64,000 bases of DNA, taken from the NCBI GenBank assembly GCA_949361645.1, contig OX442422.1, positions 8,754,426-8,818,425 on the forward strand. The letters are read 5' to 3'. Numbering within the stretch: the stretch's first letter is position 1; each line of letters starts with the position of its first letter. This DNA comes from Spongilla lacustris (taxonomy: Eukaryota; Porifera; Demospongiae; Spongillida; Spongillidae). The notes below the pieces were generated by a model, which was given only the letters and a program-made list of their open reading frames with translations, was not told the DNA's origin and ran no database searches. Shown here piece by piece: positions 1-11,854 of this stretch. The translations under genes were made by a program, and so were the position numbers.

Positions 1-90
1 ATGCAATATTAGTTCATTACCAACATATCCTTTCTCATAGTAAATGTCAGTAGGATATACATTTTAGTTTGTGTACAGCCAGGGGGGATT

Positions 91-136
91 GGGGGGGGGG
101 ATCGATTAATTCCCCCCCCCCCCCCCCCCCCCCCCC
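91..136. repeat. G10/C25 homopolymer pair with hairpin potential
   Basis: A run of ten G (91-100) is separated by about eleven AT-rich bases, including the palindrome ATCGAT, from a run of about 25 C (112-136). The two runs can pair. No coding is seen here. The exact lengths are likely to be unreliable in any assembly. Confidence 0.8.
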
Positions 137-209
137 TCATTTGATGCTTGAGTTCCGCCCCCTCCAGTTGCAGTTAGCATACTTTTGTACCAGCTAGGCC
201 AGAAGCTGG

Positions 210-331
210 CAGTAAATAGTGTACATAAGTCCAATTGGTTGTGATGTCTGCCTTTAGAGATATCTTTATCCTAGCATACTTCAAGCTGATCATGATCTGT
301 AGATCGATGCAGGGTCTGCATAAAATTTTCT
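210..331 (+). repeat. left arm of a ~115-bp inverted repeat pair
   Basis: This block matches the reverse complement of 2488-2601, including the shared stretch GTCCAATTGGTTGTGATGTC and a later GATCGATGCAGGGTCT. The arms are about 2.15 kb apart. They could be ends of an old inverted-repeat element or two opposite copies of a dispersed repeat; no target duplication was found. Confidence 0.7.
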
Positions 332-2109
332 GATACTTCCTATGACTCAAATGATATAACAAAACCCTCCTAATAAAGTAGAGTGCCCATATGGACCGTG
401 TGCATTTATGGGTCTATAGTCCATCCCATCCCAGTGGTGGATTCCTTCCCCCCCCCCCCTCCCCACACCCTTACACCAAGAGGATCACAAGAGATACCTA
501 GCATTCTGACCTGAAAAGGGGCATTGCCCTAGACCATGCCCCAATGAACAGCGTTCATCATATACCGTGGCTGGATTAGTTGTGTGTGCTCCAATAACCT
601 TGCTTTTCCACTCCACCTTGGCCTAGCTGTAACTCACATGTGTCCTAAGTTCAGAGAGGTGGTGACATGCATCTTCGTAGCAACTAGGATGGTGTTTAAA
701 AATTTAATCTATTGAGTAACAACCTACTCCTCCCACCTCACACACCTCACACCTAGACACTTATTATCACACTGCTCCCACCTACACCCCTGTATCACAC
801 ACTTGGTGGCACCTACAATGCAATGCCATGTAGCTTTCAAGCATATACATTGTAGATCTAAGAGCGCTATTATTAATATGTACGTACATACCAGCTGCGC
901 CACCATAGATTGATAGAACGATAAAAAGCTGGTGCAAAGTTTTACAGCAAAGATAAATAACCCTGCTACATCATAGCAATCAATACAAACCAGCTAGTTT
1001 CTACGTACATATACAGATAGAACGATTGGATTAGCCAAGACCTATATGCGATATAGGTATTTAGTACATATCTTTTGTGCATGTAAGTGTAACTAGTAGT
1101 ATGAAGTGAATACCAAAGTGAATGTGGTGTGCAAAACAAATTTACGTGTTTACCCGTTTGTTATGCCTCCATAACAACTGCCAGCGCTACATGTGATAAC
1201 TTCACGAGTAATCGTTCAAACCGATCGGTTTGCACCGTCAGAAAGCCAAACTAGTACTTTCGTATTGCATCGTTTTTCAAAAAGTTCATCCTTTGTATAT
1301 TATCTCACATGCGTCACTGCAGCTCAAGCTACTTTAGAAGATTTAACTGGGCCATAACGTATTCAATAACGTATAACATAATTTGGGCACTACTAATCTG
1401 TCGAGTGATGAAGTTAGTACGCAATATGTTTAGTATAATGCTCAGCCTACATATGTGTTATAATTAGAGCGTTATAAATTTTCATGCAGAACAATAATAG
1501 GCCTAAACAGGAAAATACAATGAACTGTGGCCGGTGTGTTTACATGTCTTGTACATGAAAGATGATTTTAGAGTTTTACAGCCGACTGAACCTGGCTCTG
1601 ACTAGATCAACTGCCAAAGCAATCATCTCAAAATCACTCACCCTAGTTGATTTTGAAGCTTGACATTAGTAGGTTATAAAAGGCTTGCATGCTGTAGCGA
1701 TATACATGTAGATGTTTGTAGGTTATTGTAGATTATTGCTATTAGTAAGTGTAATTTTAAAGGTGCATGGCTGATAGGAAATGCTTCCCATGCAATTACA
1801 ATAGGCAACTAGACTTGTAGCAGAAAATTAATACAGCACTGCAATATACACCCAGGTATCCTGTATTCTGTCTAAAAGCTTATTGAATTCCTAATATTAT
1901 GCATCGATCGGCACACAGCAAATGGGACAATTGTTGCAGTTCATCAGATTTCCAACAGAAGATGTCTTTTACTGACTAAGGGTATGAACAGGTCAGTATA
2001 CTGATCGCATCATAGCAGTAAGATCCATGGTTAAACTGGTTTATATAAGAGGAACCTATAGCTAGCAAATTCACTGAACAAGTCTGAAAAGGTATGACTT
2101 GATGATCAC
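332..2109. other. no gene recognised
   Basis: Low-complexity C-rich runs (about 448-460) and AT-rich unique-looking sequence. Only short open frames occur, without splice context or a recognisable product. Confidence 0.5.
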
Positions 2110-2456
2110 CAGTAGTGCCCATTACTTTTTTTGTAAAAACTACTTCAGGTACCTCTTGCTCAGATATGTGGAGGGGCCAAAGCCATATCTCTTGCTCAGA
2201 TATGTCATGTGGGTCATGTGCATGTGATGTATCTGTCATGCAGGTGCACTGGAATTTTGATTTTTTTGTGTTGTGCATGAAATGCCTTGTGATGGAATAG
2301 TAGGCCATCAATAGACATAGTCATGGTTCCAAAGTGGGAGGAGTCAGAGCCATACCTCTTGCTGAGATATGTCAAGTGGGTGTTGCATGTGTGATCTCTG
2401 TCATGCAGGTGCACTGGCATGTGTTTATTTGTGTTGTGCATGAAACAACATGTGAT
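2110..2456. repeat. two tandem copies of a ~150-bp dispersed repeat
   Basis: Two consecutive blocks each contain a CCATAYCTCTTGCTSAGATAT-like core, then TCTGTCATGCAGGTGCACTGG and GTGTTGTGCATGAAA. Two further copies lie at 4356-4600. Small open frames across them on both strands are by-products of the repeat. Confidence 0.75.
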
Positions 2457-2487
2457 TATTATGTTATGTTATTTGAATCATATATAG

Positions 2488-2601
2488 GTATTTTATGAAG
2501 ACCCTGCATCGATCTACAGATCAGCTTGAAGTATGTTAGGATGAAGAGATCTCTAAAGGCAGACATCACAACCAATTGGACTTATGTACACTATCTACTG
2601 C
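2488..2601 (-). repeat. right arm of the inverted repeat pair with 210-331
   Basis: Reverse complement of 210-331 with scattered differences (for example GAGATCTCTTCATCC against GAGATATCTTTATCC). It lies just after the tandem repeat at 2110-2456. Confidence 0.7.
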
Positions 2602-2691
2602 TATGATAATCAATTGGTGTATTTCTGTTCAAAACTGAGATTTGAAGAAACCTATGGCTACATGTATATCTCATAAACATCTACATGCATT

Positions 2692-2693
<2 letters not shown>

Positions 2694-2735
<42 letters not shown>

Positions 2736-2741
2736 ACACAT
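2694..2741 (+). repeat. (CA)n microsatellite
   Basis: Near-perfect CA dinucleotide run with one interruption (CACATACACA) near the end. Confidence 0.95.
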
Positions 2742-4355
2742 AATCATTTCATGCTTCCAGTAACCTCAATATCAGACCTTACAATGCAAGCTATATGTCA
2801 ACAAGCCATAAATGGAAAATATCTGGATGCATACATGCGTATAAGCACATTCATCAGAAATGTTTTCTATATTCTGATCTGGAATGAGACTTAGACTCAA
2901 AACCTTTTACATTTTGATGCAACATGGAAGCTCGGACAGTAAAATGCACAGAAGCTAATGCGTATCATCTTATATACCAATTTGAAATAATAAGCAAAAG
3001 CTGTGTGTGCCCCCACTCCCACCCCCTTCCTGCCTCCCTTCATCCTAATACCAACCAAGCTCAATCCATGTATGTGTGTATATGTATTTACACATGGTCA
3101 GATAATGCTGGATGCATAGTACATATAACGCCATACATATATAATGATTGCTTTTTAATTTATTTATTTTAGCACATCAGTGGATTTGTAAACTGATAAC
3201 GGTGTTGAAATGCATGAGTGAAATAATCTTATCAATGCCATAAGCTGAGCTGAAAAGGCATTGACATTGTAAACTGAGGTGATCATATGTACCACATGAT
3301 GTTGCATTAGAAAGGATCCTGGCAACATATATACTATGCTAGGGTGATTAATGATATATCAGTACAACTGAGCAAAGGATATGTTATCATACATTTTACT
3401 GAGAAATAAAAAAACTTAGAAGTAAAAAGATGTCGAATAGTATATTTAAATCAAGCAGTGATATGACTAATCCTACGATATTTATAATAGTTATTAATGT
3501 AATTACAAGCACAGGTACAGCAGGACATATAAATCATACACAGGTACACTATTATAAAATGCATCAGTTTAATTTGACAGAATAATGATCATGTGTTACA
3601 GTAAGATAAATGAAACAAATGGTCTAATATTGCACAAACTAGTATAAAGATTGCACATCCAAAGCATATAAATCAGTACTCAGGATACAGTTACTGGAAC
3701 ACATCCATATATGTGTTCATATAAGGGCATTGCCGGTATAAATTCCGAATCGGATATTATAACAAATCAAATAACGGTAAGGTATGTAATCAATGTTAAA
3801 ACATTCTGCACTACTATACCATATGTAATCGTTTAAGTATACAATGTTGGGCATGGCACAATACCAAAATGGAGTCATGAGTGGAGATCTATGAACCAGT
3901 TAGGATCATGATGTTCATGAATATACATGTTGCAGATTGCACATTGCCATTGACGAGAGTCTGAAATCAATATTTGTTGATGTCGCTATAGTGTGGCCCC
4001 CTGCCCCCCCCCTTCCCCCCCCACACACACACACACTCATGAGGTATTTCTGAGTATTTGGCCGTGGATAGATCCGAACCTTCTATACATGTATGACAAC
4101 CCATGGCAATAACATGTGGCCGGCCGGCTTAAAACATAATCATAATTCATCCTAAAAGTGCAGTTTCTAAAAACATTCTGCTGCAGCTTAAGGAGTTGCG
4201 TGATGACATCATGGGCTATCCAGAGCACGAATCTTGAAACAGCCAAACCCTTCAAGTTACAAATTACACTTTAAAACTCTAAACAACAAACATGTACGCA
4301 GTTATTGGTATACGTACATACAGATTACCCTATAAACTTTGGTACCCCAACTACT
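2742..4355. other. AT-rich stretch, no gene recognised
   Basis: No convincing exon, RNA gene or transposon end was seen. A short CCCC/CACACA low-complexity patch lies at about 3997-4036. Confidence 0.4.
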
Positions 4356-4600
4356 GTAAGGCCAAAGCCATACCTCTTGCTCAGATATTTCAATTGCCAC
4401 TGGCATTTTTTTAAATGTGTGTTGTGCATGAAACACCATGTGATGGGTCATGGTCATAAAGTGGGAGGAGTCAAAGCCATACCTCTAGCTGGAGATATAT
4501 GTCAAGTGGGTGTTATCTCTGTCATGCAGGCTCACTGGCATGCGTTTATTTGTGTTGTGCATGAAACACCATGTGATGGAATAGTAGGCCATTAATATTA
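4356..4600. repeat. second pair of the ~150-bp dispersed repeat
   Basis: Two blocks match those at 2110-2456, with the same CCATACCTCT and GTCATGCAGG cores and the GTGCATGAAACACCATGTGA stretch. Confidence 0.75.
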
Positions 4601-5039
4601 TCTCTGGCTTGTTTGTATTGTGCCTGAAACACCATGTTATCAATTTAACGGGTAATCCATTGGAATATGAAGGGGTAACCGGATTTAGGGGATACTGACG
4701 AGTATTGTATCTTCAATGAATAAATTTAAGCCGTGATTATGATAATTACTTGGAATGTGCGGCTAATGCACCTATCAATGGTAAGTGCAACCCCCATCCG
4801 AGACATATAGGAGATTAGTGGGGGATTTGACCATTGTTTCTACCAGCACGCGTACGGGGGATTTGACATTGGGTGTGGTCAACAGCAAATGGCGCTGCGA
4901 ATTGACCAGTTATATTAACCCCCAACCATGGGGCGTTTGATTTAATAAATGTCAAATCCCCGGATTTTGGAAGGGGGGGGGGGGGGGGAATTGCACTTAC
5001 CACTGATAGGTGCAAAACTTCAACGGGGTTCGATCTACC

Positions 5040-5203
5040 CTTCATATCGATCGATGAACCCTTCATATTGATCGATGGATCCTTCATATCGATCGATGGA
5101 CCCTTCATGTCGATCGATGGACCTTTCATATCGATCGATGGAACCTTCATATCGATCGATGGACCCTTCATATCGATCGATGGACCCTTCATGTCGATAT
5201 GAA
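5040..5203 (+). repeat. 21-bp minisatellite, about eight copies
   Basis: The unit TTCATATCGATCGATGGACCC varies at a few bases. Because 21 is a multiple of three, frames on both strands stay open (MKGPSID-type heptads on the minus strand); this is a by-product and not evidence of a protein. Confidence 0.95.
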
Positions 5204-5400
5204 ATGAAGCGGAATGGTGATATATCGATAAGTAAAATAAACTATTTGAGTAGAAACCATCAATTCGATAAGCAAGGTCCGTCGATGCGATTGCAAAAAC
5301 CTGTCGCTACGATTGCAAAAACCTGTCGCTACGATTGCTGAAATGGTACAACATCGTACCGATAGAAAAAGATCAATTTTGTCCCATACGGCGCTTCATA

Positions 5401-5610
5401 GGCTCGTACGCAATTTTGCTCTTGGCTCGTACGCAATTTTGCTCTTGGCTCGTACGCAATTTTGCTCTTGGCTCGTACGCAATTTTGCTCTTGGCTCGTA
5501 CGCAATTTTGCTCTTGGCTCGTACGCAATTTTGCTCTTGGCTCGTACGCAATTTTGCTCTCCAACCACCGCTCGTACCAATTTTTGCTCTCCAACCGTTG
5601 CTCGTACGCG
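5401..5610 (+). repeat. 23-bp minisatellite, seven clean copies plus a degenerate tail
   Basis: The unit GGCTCGTACGCAATTTTGCT plus CTT is repeated without visible change from 5401 to about 5561, then decays. Several overlapping open frames are artefacts of the repeat. Confidence 0.95.
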
Positions 5611-5810
5611 CGACCTACCGGGCCACCGTAATTGGAAACCCGCAAAAATATCCTCGTTTGCATGAATTATTCAAGAGCTAGATGAGACCAACGGCGAAGA
5701 CAGAGGCGTACAGGAGTGTACGCCACTAACGCCAAGAGTTTTGTCTGAATTTCTTCGTACTCTTTAATTTTTCACTTCAATTCAGGCATTCGATCTATAG
5801 TTATTAAGTG

Positions 5811-6170
5811 CTATAGACCCCTTGCCGTGTCATCCCGGGAAGGATCAAAACATTAGCGGCCATATTGTTTTGGCCCAAAATGTGTGCGTTATTTAGAATT
5901 TGTGTTTTCATACGTACGAATGATGTAATAATAACAGCTTAGACTGGTGGCCTAGTTAATTGTATTCATAAGTTTAAGCACGGATCATTACTTAGAACCG
6001 AATGAAATGGTTATGGGTTGTTGCGAGCGTACAATTATAGTGTAGATTTACGTCATTGTCGTCGTAGATACACAAATTTCTAAATAACGCACACGTTTTG
6101 GTCCAAAACAATACGGCCGCTAATGTTTTGATTCCTTCTCGGGATGACACGGCAAGGGGTCTATATAAAG
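5811..6170. mobile_element. foldback (long inverted repeat) element
   Basis: The left arm at about 5811-5915 (CTATAGACCCCTTGCCGTGT...) and right arm at about 6068-6170 (...ACACGGCAAGGGGTCTATA) are inverted copies, with about 150 bp between them. No coding capacity. Probably a non-autonomous MITE; superfamily not assigned. Confidence 0.75.
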
Positions 6171-6469
6171 TGTCCGTTAAAGATAAAGAAACGCGCATAT
6201 ACTAGGGATGCTATGCCACTAAACAAAGGCTATTGCCCTACAATTTTTTTAATCTCGGCTATTAAACAACTGTGTAGAATGTCATAAATTTACAGCGCCA
6301 TCCCTTGCTGGACTCGACAAGCCTCCCCACAAAACTAGCTCTTTTTCGCGACAAAATGATTACTATCTCCAAAACGCAATGAGACGAACTCGGCATATAA
6401 ACCTCCATGGGCTACATGGCAACGTTGTAGCGATAAAAATTGGTCCATCGGTACGGAAACTTAGTCTCG

Positions 6470-6537
6470 CGGGCCATGACGTAATAAATTATAATTTTAC
6501 TAATTTATTACGTCATGGCCAGCGAGACTAACGGAAG
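6470..6537. repeat. short perfect hairpin
   Basis: AGTCTCGCGGGCCATGACGT and its complement flank an AT-rich loop (AATTATAATTTTAC), giving a stem of roughly 28 bp. It could be the core of a small MITE. Confidence 0.7.
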
Positions 6538-6868
6538 CTAGCCAGCAAACAGAGGCGCCACGTGCCAAATAATGATTTCAATCGGAGCAAACAAGGTAAA
6601 AACTATACAAAGGACACTATTATTACATATCTGTATACATTTATAAAAAGAAGGCGTAGTTTTGCGTCTAGGTCGGGGTACGAGGCGAAACGACAAAATT
6701 TTATACGTGCGTTCAATGCAATGCGGGTTTCCAATCCATGTAATCAAAAATGGGTAATAATCCTTGAGCGGACGAAGCGCCTTCGGCGCTATACTTCACG
6801 CTTCGTGCACCACACTATTTCACACGGCTGTTTGTGGTCGTTCAACCGCGTGATCCTAACTCTGGACT

Positions 6869-6916
6869 TAGCCACACCCTCGCGCTTTGCGGAGGCGCGA
6901 GGGTGTGGCTACCTTG
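6869..6916. repeat. hairpin with recurring GCGAGGGTGTGGCTA motif
   Basis: TAGCCACACCCTCGCG pairs with CGCGAGGGTGTGGCTA. The same GYGAGGGTGTGGCTAYG-like motif recurs near 31706, 53250 and 62979, so it is probably the terminus of a dispersed element. Confidence 0.6.
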
Positions 6917-7042
6917 TATGGCGAAAGTACTTCCGCTACTATACTAGTACGCGAAGGTTAGGCTACGCCCAACTATGTAGTTTAATGCCTAGTTTTTTTT
7001 AAAATTAAAATAGCACGTAGTCTGGAACGCCAGTCTTTGTGA

Positions 7043-10018
7043 AGCTGCTCTAGAAAACATGGCTTTCTTTTGTATTGTTTTAATACTAGAACGAAGTATC
7101 AACATCAACCTCCGGCTCCAGCGAGTACCAATACTCCGGATCCATTATCTACCGTTCCCAAGCAGCCAGTTCAAAAAACGTCAGGTGAGCAAACGTCGGA
7201 TGATTTAATGAACCAGAAGATGCAACAAGCGTATGGGGCTAAGATGTATACTTCTTTTGACACTTATGACACTTCTCTATGGGAAATTATGTGGAAGCGT
7301 GTTGTACGCATGTCAAATGTGCAGTATTCCCTACCTGATGGAGTAGTCGGTCGTGAATTTGTTCAGTTATTGACAGATGAATTAGGTTTGTTAGCTGATG
7401 GCAAAAGTGTTTCAGAAAGACTCATGTGCCTCACCCCAATGCTGTTGGGCAGGGATGATATGATAAGGAAGTCCTGTGACATTAGGCGCCTAGTTGCAAA
7501 GCGTATGGAATTGTGGAAATCTGACCATTTTGATGCACTAGCGTCTGAACTGGAACGTTGTGCTGGCCATCTAACCAGACGGTCAAAGCAAAAGATGGAT
7601 GATACTCACACTATACGGGTATTCTCACGACTCATGCTTTGTGGTAAAGTCAAAGATGCCACCCGTTGGATCACAGGTAGAACTGCTGGTAGGGTACTGG
7701 AATCTACTGATATTGATTCGAAATCAGGAAAAACTGTTTTAGATGTCCTCAAAGAGAAGCACCCACCCCCTGGCAAGCTCAACCCAAATGCATTTTTGCA
7801 CTGTGACCCATTACCACATCTGGTTGACATTGATGTAACTGCAGCTCATGTTGAACAAGTGGCACACCATTGTAGAGGTGCAGCTGGACCTAGTGGAACT
7901 GATGCCATTCAATGGCAACGGTTTTTATTAAGATACGGAATCAAGAGCAATCATTTGAGAGAAGCAGTTGCTGCACTGACCCGTAGACTCGCAAATTCGG
8001 TTGTAGAGTGGACTGAAATCAAGGCATTGATGGCTAATCGCCTTGTGGCCTTAGATAAATGTCCTGGTGTTAGACCTATTGGTATTGGTGAAAGTTTGCG
8101 TAGGATAGTGGGAAAAACCATGGCTCTAGTCACTGGGGGTGATGTTCAAGACTTATGTGGTGCAGAGCAACTGGCTACAGGACTGAAATCTGGTGTCGAA
8201 GGTGCTATCCATGCTATGACTGATTTATATGATGAGTTCTCTAGTGATGGCTGGGGTTTTCTACTAGTGGATGCAGTAAATGCATTTAATCTTATGTCCC
8301 GGGTGACTGCTCTGTGGAATGCAAGAATACTATGGCCTAGATGCAGTAGGTTTCTTTTCAACACATACAGAGGTTTTGCTGTGTTGCTGTTACGGAATTC
8401 TGAGGAATTCCTTTACAGCAGAGAGGGAGTAACACAGGGTGACCCTTTGTCCATGTTGCTATATGCTGTAGCAATGATGCCACTGGTGAACTCTCTTCGC
8501 TGCAGAGAGCAATATCAACAGAGCTGGTATGCTGATGATTCTGCATGTGCTGGACCATTGAATTCAATCCATTCCTGGTTGGATCTTCTAATCGAACGAG
8601 GTCCTACTTATGGTTATTTCCCAGAACCCACTAAGAGTGTGGTGGTAGTAGCATCGAAGTATGTGGAAATTGCCAAGAGTGCCTTTCAAAATGTGGGAGT
8701 GAAAGTCGTTACTGGACATCGCTTTCTTGGAGGTGTGGTTGGTGAAAGGGAATTTTGTGTGCAATTTGTCAGAGAAAAGGTTGATGTTTGGGTAGACTGT
8801 GTGGATAAATTGTCCCAAGCTGCTATCAAGGCACCCCAGGCTGCATTTGCATCTTTGACAAAGTCTTTGCAGTGTGAATGGGACTTCCTCCAGAGAGTTG
8901 TACCAGACTGTGCAGATGCTTTTACACCACTCAATGAGAAAATCAAGAAGCAATTCTTTCCAGCTATGCTTGGTGCAGGTGTCACTGAAGCAGAGGAGGC
9001 TTTGTTTGCTTTACCAACATCTCTAGCAGGACTAGGGATTTTTGACCCCACTAAGACAGCAACTTTAGCTTACCAGACATCCAGACAAGGAACTAAAGTG
9101 TTAGTTGAAGCAGTGAAAGGAGTTGATGTCTTTGATCCAGTACAACATTTAGATACTCTTTGGGATGCTAGAAAACACCATGTTACCACCAAGGAACAGA
9201 CTTACCAATCTGCACTTGACAGTATTTTAATGCAGTTCACATCAAAGCGAAAAAGAGCCATTAAAAGAGCTATCTCCGGCAAAACATCGGCATGGTTATC
9301 TGTCCTTCCAATCGCTACCTGTCACTTTGACCTGTCTCCAGCTCAATTTAGAGATGGGTTAGCGGTTCGCTATATGCGTGACCCGACAGACCTTCCTTCA
9401 AAGTGTGATGGTTGTGGAGCCTCATTAACATTGCAACATGCTCTTGACTGTAAGGTTGGTGGCCTAGTTATCCAGAGACATAATGAGATCAGAGATTGCG
9501 TTGGAGATATTGCAGCACAGGTGTGGACACAGGTTGTCAGAGAGCCAATCGTTAGAGAGGCAGAAACACAAGTGGATGACTCAGGGTTGAGGCTGGATTT
9601 GGGGGTGCGTGGTGTTTGGCAACCTCAGGCAGAGGCGCTCTTTGACTTCAAGGTCATTGATACAGATGCCCCATCATACAGCAATCGCTCGCCAGAATCA
9701 GTTCTTGAATCGGGTGCTCAGGAAAAAAAGAGAATTTACAGGCAAGCAGTTGAAGATCGGAGAGGTACTTTTACACCCTTTGTGACTTCAGTTGATGGAC
9801 TTCTTCACCGGGAAGCAGAGCACTTCCTGAAGAGAATGGCCACATGTGTTGCAAGCAAATGGAAAAAGTCTTATGCACAAACATGTGGCTACATCAGAGC
9901 AAGGCTTTCATTTGCCATCATCAGAGCAGCCAGCTTATGCCTAAGGGGTTCCAGAGTAAAGTGGAGAAGTGGCCTGGGCTTTGAGGATGGGGCCGCTCTT
10001 TACTCAATCATGCATTGA
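7043..10018 (+). CDS. reverse transcriptase with C-terminal PD-(D/E)XK-like nuclease
   Basis: Retrotransposon polyprotein. The frame opens after a stop at 7040-7042; there is no ATG before 7208 (residue 47 if counted from 7070), so translation starts there or a short upstream exon supplies the start. An ATG at 7059 is in another frame. Numbered from 7070 (982 residues): fingers motif VRPIGIGESLRR (335-346), RT motif A LLVDAVNAFN (398-407, Asp401), motif B REGVTQGDPLS (451-461), motif C YADD (487-490). A thumb and connection region follows, then a CX2CX7HX3C zinc site (Cys779, Cys782, His790, Cys794), RHNEIRD (803-809), and a nuclease core with Asp843 and Asp859-x-Lys861. RT followed by zinc site, RHN motif and restriction-like endonuclease is the order known for early-branching non-LTR elements. 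All catalytic residues are present and there is no internal stop, so it may be recent. No N-terminal DNA-binding finger is visible. Confidence 0.85.
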   Translation, partial: SCSRKHGFLLYCFNTRTKYQHQPPAPASTNTPDPLSTVPKQPVQKTSGEQTSDDLMNQKMQQAYGAKMYTSFDTYDTSLWEIMWKRVVRMSNVQYSLPDGVVGREFVQLLTDELGLLADGKSVSERLMCLTPMLLGRDDMIRKSCDIRRLVAKRMELWKSDHFDALASELERCAGHLTRRSKQKMDDTHTIRVFSRLMLCGKVKDATRWITGRTAGRVLESTDIDSKSGKTVLDVLKEKHPPPGKLNPNAFLHCDPLPHLVDIDVTAAHVEQVAHHCRGAAGPSGTDAIQWQRFLLRYGIKSNHLREAVAALTRRLANSVVEWTEIKALMANRLVALDKCPGVRPIGIGESLRRIVGKTMALVTGGDVQDLCGAEQLATGLKSGVEGAIHAMTDLYDEFSSDGWGFLLVDAVNAFNLMSRVTALWNARILWPRCSRFLFNTYRGFAVLLLRNSEEFLYSREGVTQGDPLSMLLYAVAMMPLVNSLRCREQYQQSWYADDSACAGPLNSIHSWLDLLIERGPTYGYFPEPTKSVVVVASKYVEIAKSAFQNVGVKVVTGHRFLGGVVGEREFCVQFVREKVDVWVDCVDKLSQAAIKAPQAAFASLTKSLQCEWDFLQRVVPDCADAFTPLNEKIKKQFFPAMLGAGVTEAEEALFALPTSLAGLGIFDPTKTATLAYQTSRQGTKVLVEAVKGVDVFDPVQHLDTLWDARKHHVTTKEQTYQSALDSILMQFTSKRKRAIKRAISGKTSAWLSVLPIATCHFDLSPAQFRDGLAVRYMRDPTDLPSKCDGCGASLTLQHALDCKVGGLVIQRHNEIRDCVGDIAAQVWTQVVREPIVREAETQVDDSGLRLDLGVRGVWQPQAEALFDFKVIDTDAPSYSNRSPESVLESGAQEKKRIYRQAVEDRRGTFTPFVTSVDGLLHREAEHFLKRMATCVASKWKKSYAQTCGYIRARLSFAIIRAASLCLRGSRVKWRSGLGFEDGAALYSIMH

Positions 10019-10120
10019 ACCATTTATTGGTTAAAAATTCTCATAAGTTATGTGATATGTATAATGGCTGTATGTGTGTGTATGTGCTGTAAGTTTAGTA
10101 CTATAATGCACGTTAATAGC

Positions 10121-10137
<17 letters not shown>
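7043..10137 (+). mobile_element. non-LTR retrotransposon, near full length at its 3' end
   Basis: One long ORF with reverse transcriptase and a C-terminal restriction-like nuclease is followed by about 100 bp of 3' UTR and a 17-nt poly-A tract (10121-10137) that runs into an AT microsatellite. A poly-A or short-repeat 3' end and no LTRs are expected of target-primed elements. The 5' boundary and target duplication were not found. Confidence 0.75.

Positions 10138-10165
<28 letters not shown>
10121..10165 (+). repeat. poly-A tail and (AT)n
   Basis: Seventeen A followed by about 14 AT units. Read as the 3' end of the retrotransposon plus microsatellite growth. Confidence 0.9.
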
Positions 10166-10169
<4 letters not shown>

Positions 10170-11240
10170 AACACGAAGCCAAGGATACGGACCACATCCC
10201 CAAATATGATCTAACATTATTGTGCAATTTCACATATTAATTTGATTTTACTAAGATCGATGTTCTAAATATGGGGAATTGTTTTGATACATGATCCAAA
10301 AAACTTTTGTTAAGATGGCCACTCCACAACAGGTGATAATCACTTTATACGCGTGTCACTGACGCGTGACGACATCTTGTTGGAAGTTAGGGACGTGTGG
10401 GTTGCTGGGCAAATCGTAGGTAGGCCCACCATACGTAGGCCGCCCTATATGCACCACTGTCGCGGGCGCGGGTACAAGTAGGTACTTGGATAAATCGCGT
10501 AAGTGGGGCCGTAAATCGATGATCTAAAACTACGTCGAAAACTGGACACGTATTTCGTAAAGTTGGAAGAGGTCTTATAGAAGCGAACAAAGTTGTTCGA
10601 TTATCTGCGAGGTTGGTACATAGCTTGATTTAGTAAGCCGATTTGTTGTAGAATGAAACGCCATTGCCTAATTTCGAGCTGGTTCTTGATCTATTTTTTT
10701 TTTACGCATTGAATTCGTAGTATAATTTTGGGAATGAATCTTGACTCTGATTGTGAACCAACTATCACAGGATACATATTGTTATTTAAGTTAGGCATCG
10801 AATCATCATATTACAAAGTATGAGGACGTTTGGATGATGCCCAAGGGGTGCTTTAACTACCCAGGCGTTTTGGGTTGGTCTGCATGAAAAAAGGACACAC
10901 ATGTTTATATAAATGTATCTTTATACTTGAACTAAGTAGGTTAACTTGGATTCTTTGTCTACAAAGCATAAGCACATAACCATTCCTTACAATAAAATGT
11001 TTTGTGGCTACCCTATTTATTGCACACCCCATTCTTCAATCAACTAAGTTGTAAATGAAATTAATTTGAAGAATTAACAAATCATTTTATTTGTATTGTT
11101 GCAACATTGTAATTCGATGATGCCCAAGCACTGTTCTTTTCAAGCCAAGTATTCATGTTTAATTAGATGCATGCATCCATACGGGCATTACATGTATGAA
11201 TGATGCGCATGTGCGCAACCATTGCTTTTTTGCTATTTAG
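10166..11240. other. no gene recognised
   Basis: Unique-looking sequence. The start (10330-10590) is richer in G+C, with many CpG (for example CACTGTCGCGGGCGCGGG), which could be a promoter-like patch for a downstream gene, but no exon can be tied to it. Confidence 0.3.
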
Positions 11241-11854
11241 AATGAAGACAGTTATTGATCTAAGGAGGCTCATTAATGATTATAAAAAGGATGTGAGTGA
11301 GCATGGATCCCTTCTAGCTCCTGAGATAAGAAATGGCTTAGTGTTGTACATCAACTCCAACCTAAAAAATGCCAAACCTATGGAAAAAGCCAAGATAGTG
11401 GCAAAACTAGCAACAGGACAAGATGTGAACATTAATGCGTTGTGCACTTCCATTAAGCTTGTACTTCAAACTATCAATGATATGAAGAAGCATCTTACTA
11501 GAACCTGGGAAGATATTGTTTTTAATCTGAAATTTGAATTGCCTTTAAATGAATCCCAAACAAAGACTTCAAAAATCCACTTTCATCAGTCAGTGTTCTG
11601 CACACTAGTCAAACGGGCACCTCCTACTCCATACCAATAAACCTTAGATCTAGCTGCACTGAATTTGGGGAAAGAAAAAGTTCTTTAAAGAAGTTAATGA
11701 CATCAAATGAGGTTCTCAAAGCAAAGCTTCGAGTACTTGCTAGTGTTAAAATGCAAACCGCTATTTTCAAAAAGCATTAAATAGAAAGTCAAATATTGAA
11801 TAAACACTCAATTCGTTCTAAATTGCAAAGTGCAAAAATAATAATAATAATAAA

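Noticed and set aside
5313..5681. Overlapping open frames on both strands in the 23-bp minisatellite
   Set aside because: All frames stay open because the unit lacks stops; no protein is implied.
8588..9051. Minus-strand open frames within the reverse transcriptase gene
   Set aside because: Antisense shadows; the plus frame carries all RT and nuclease motifs.
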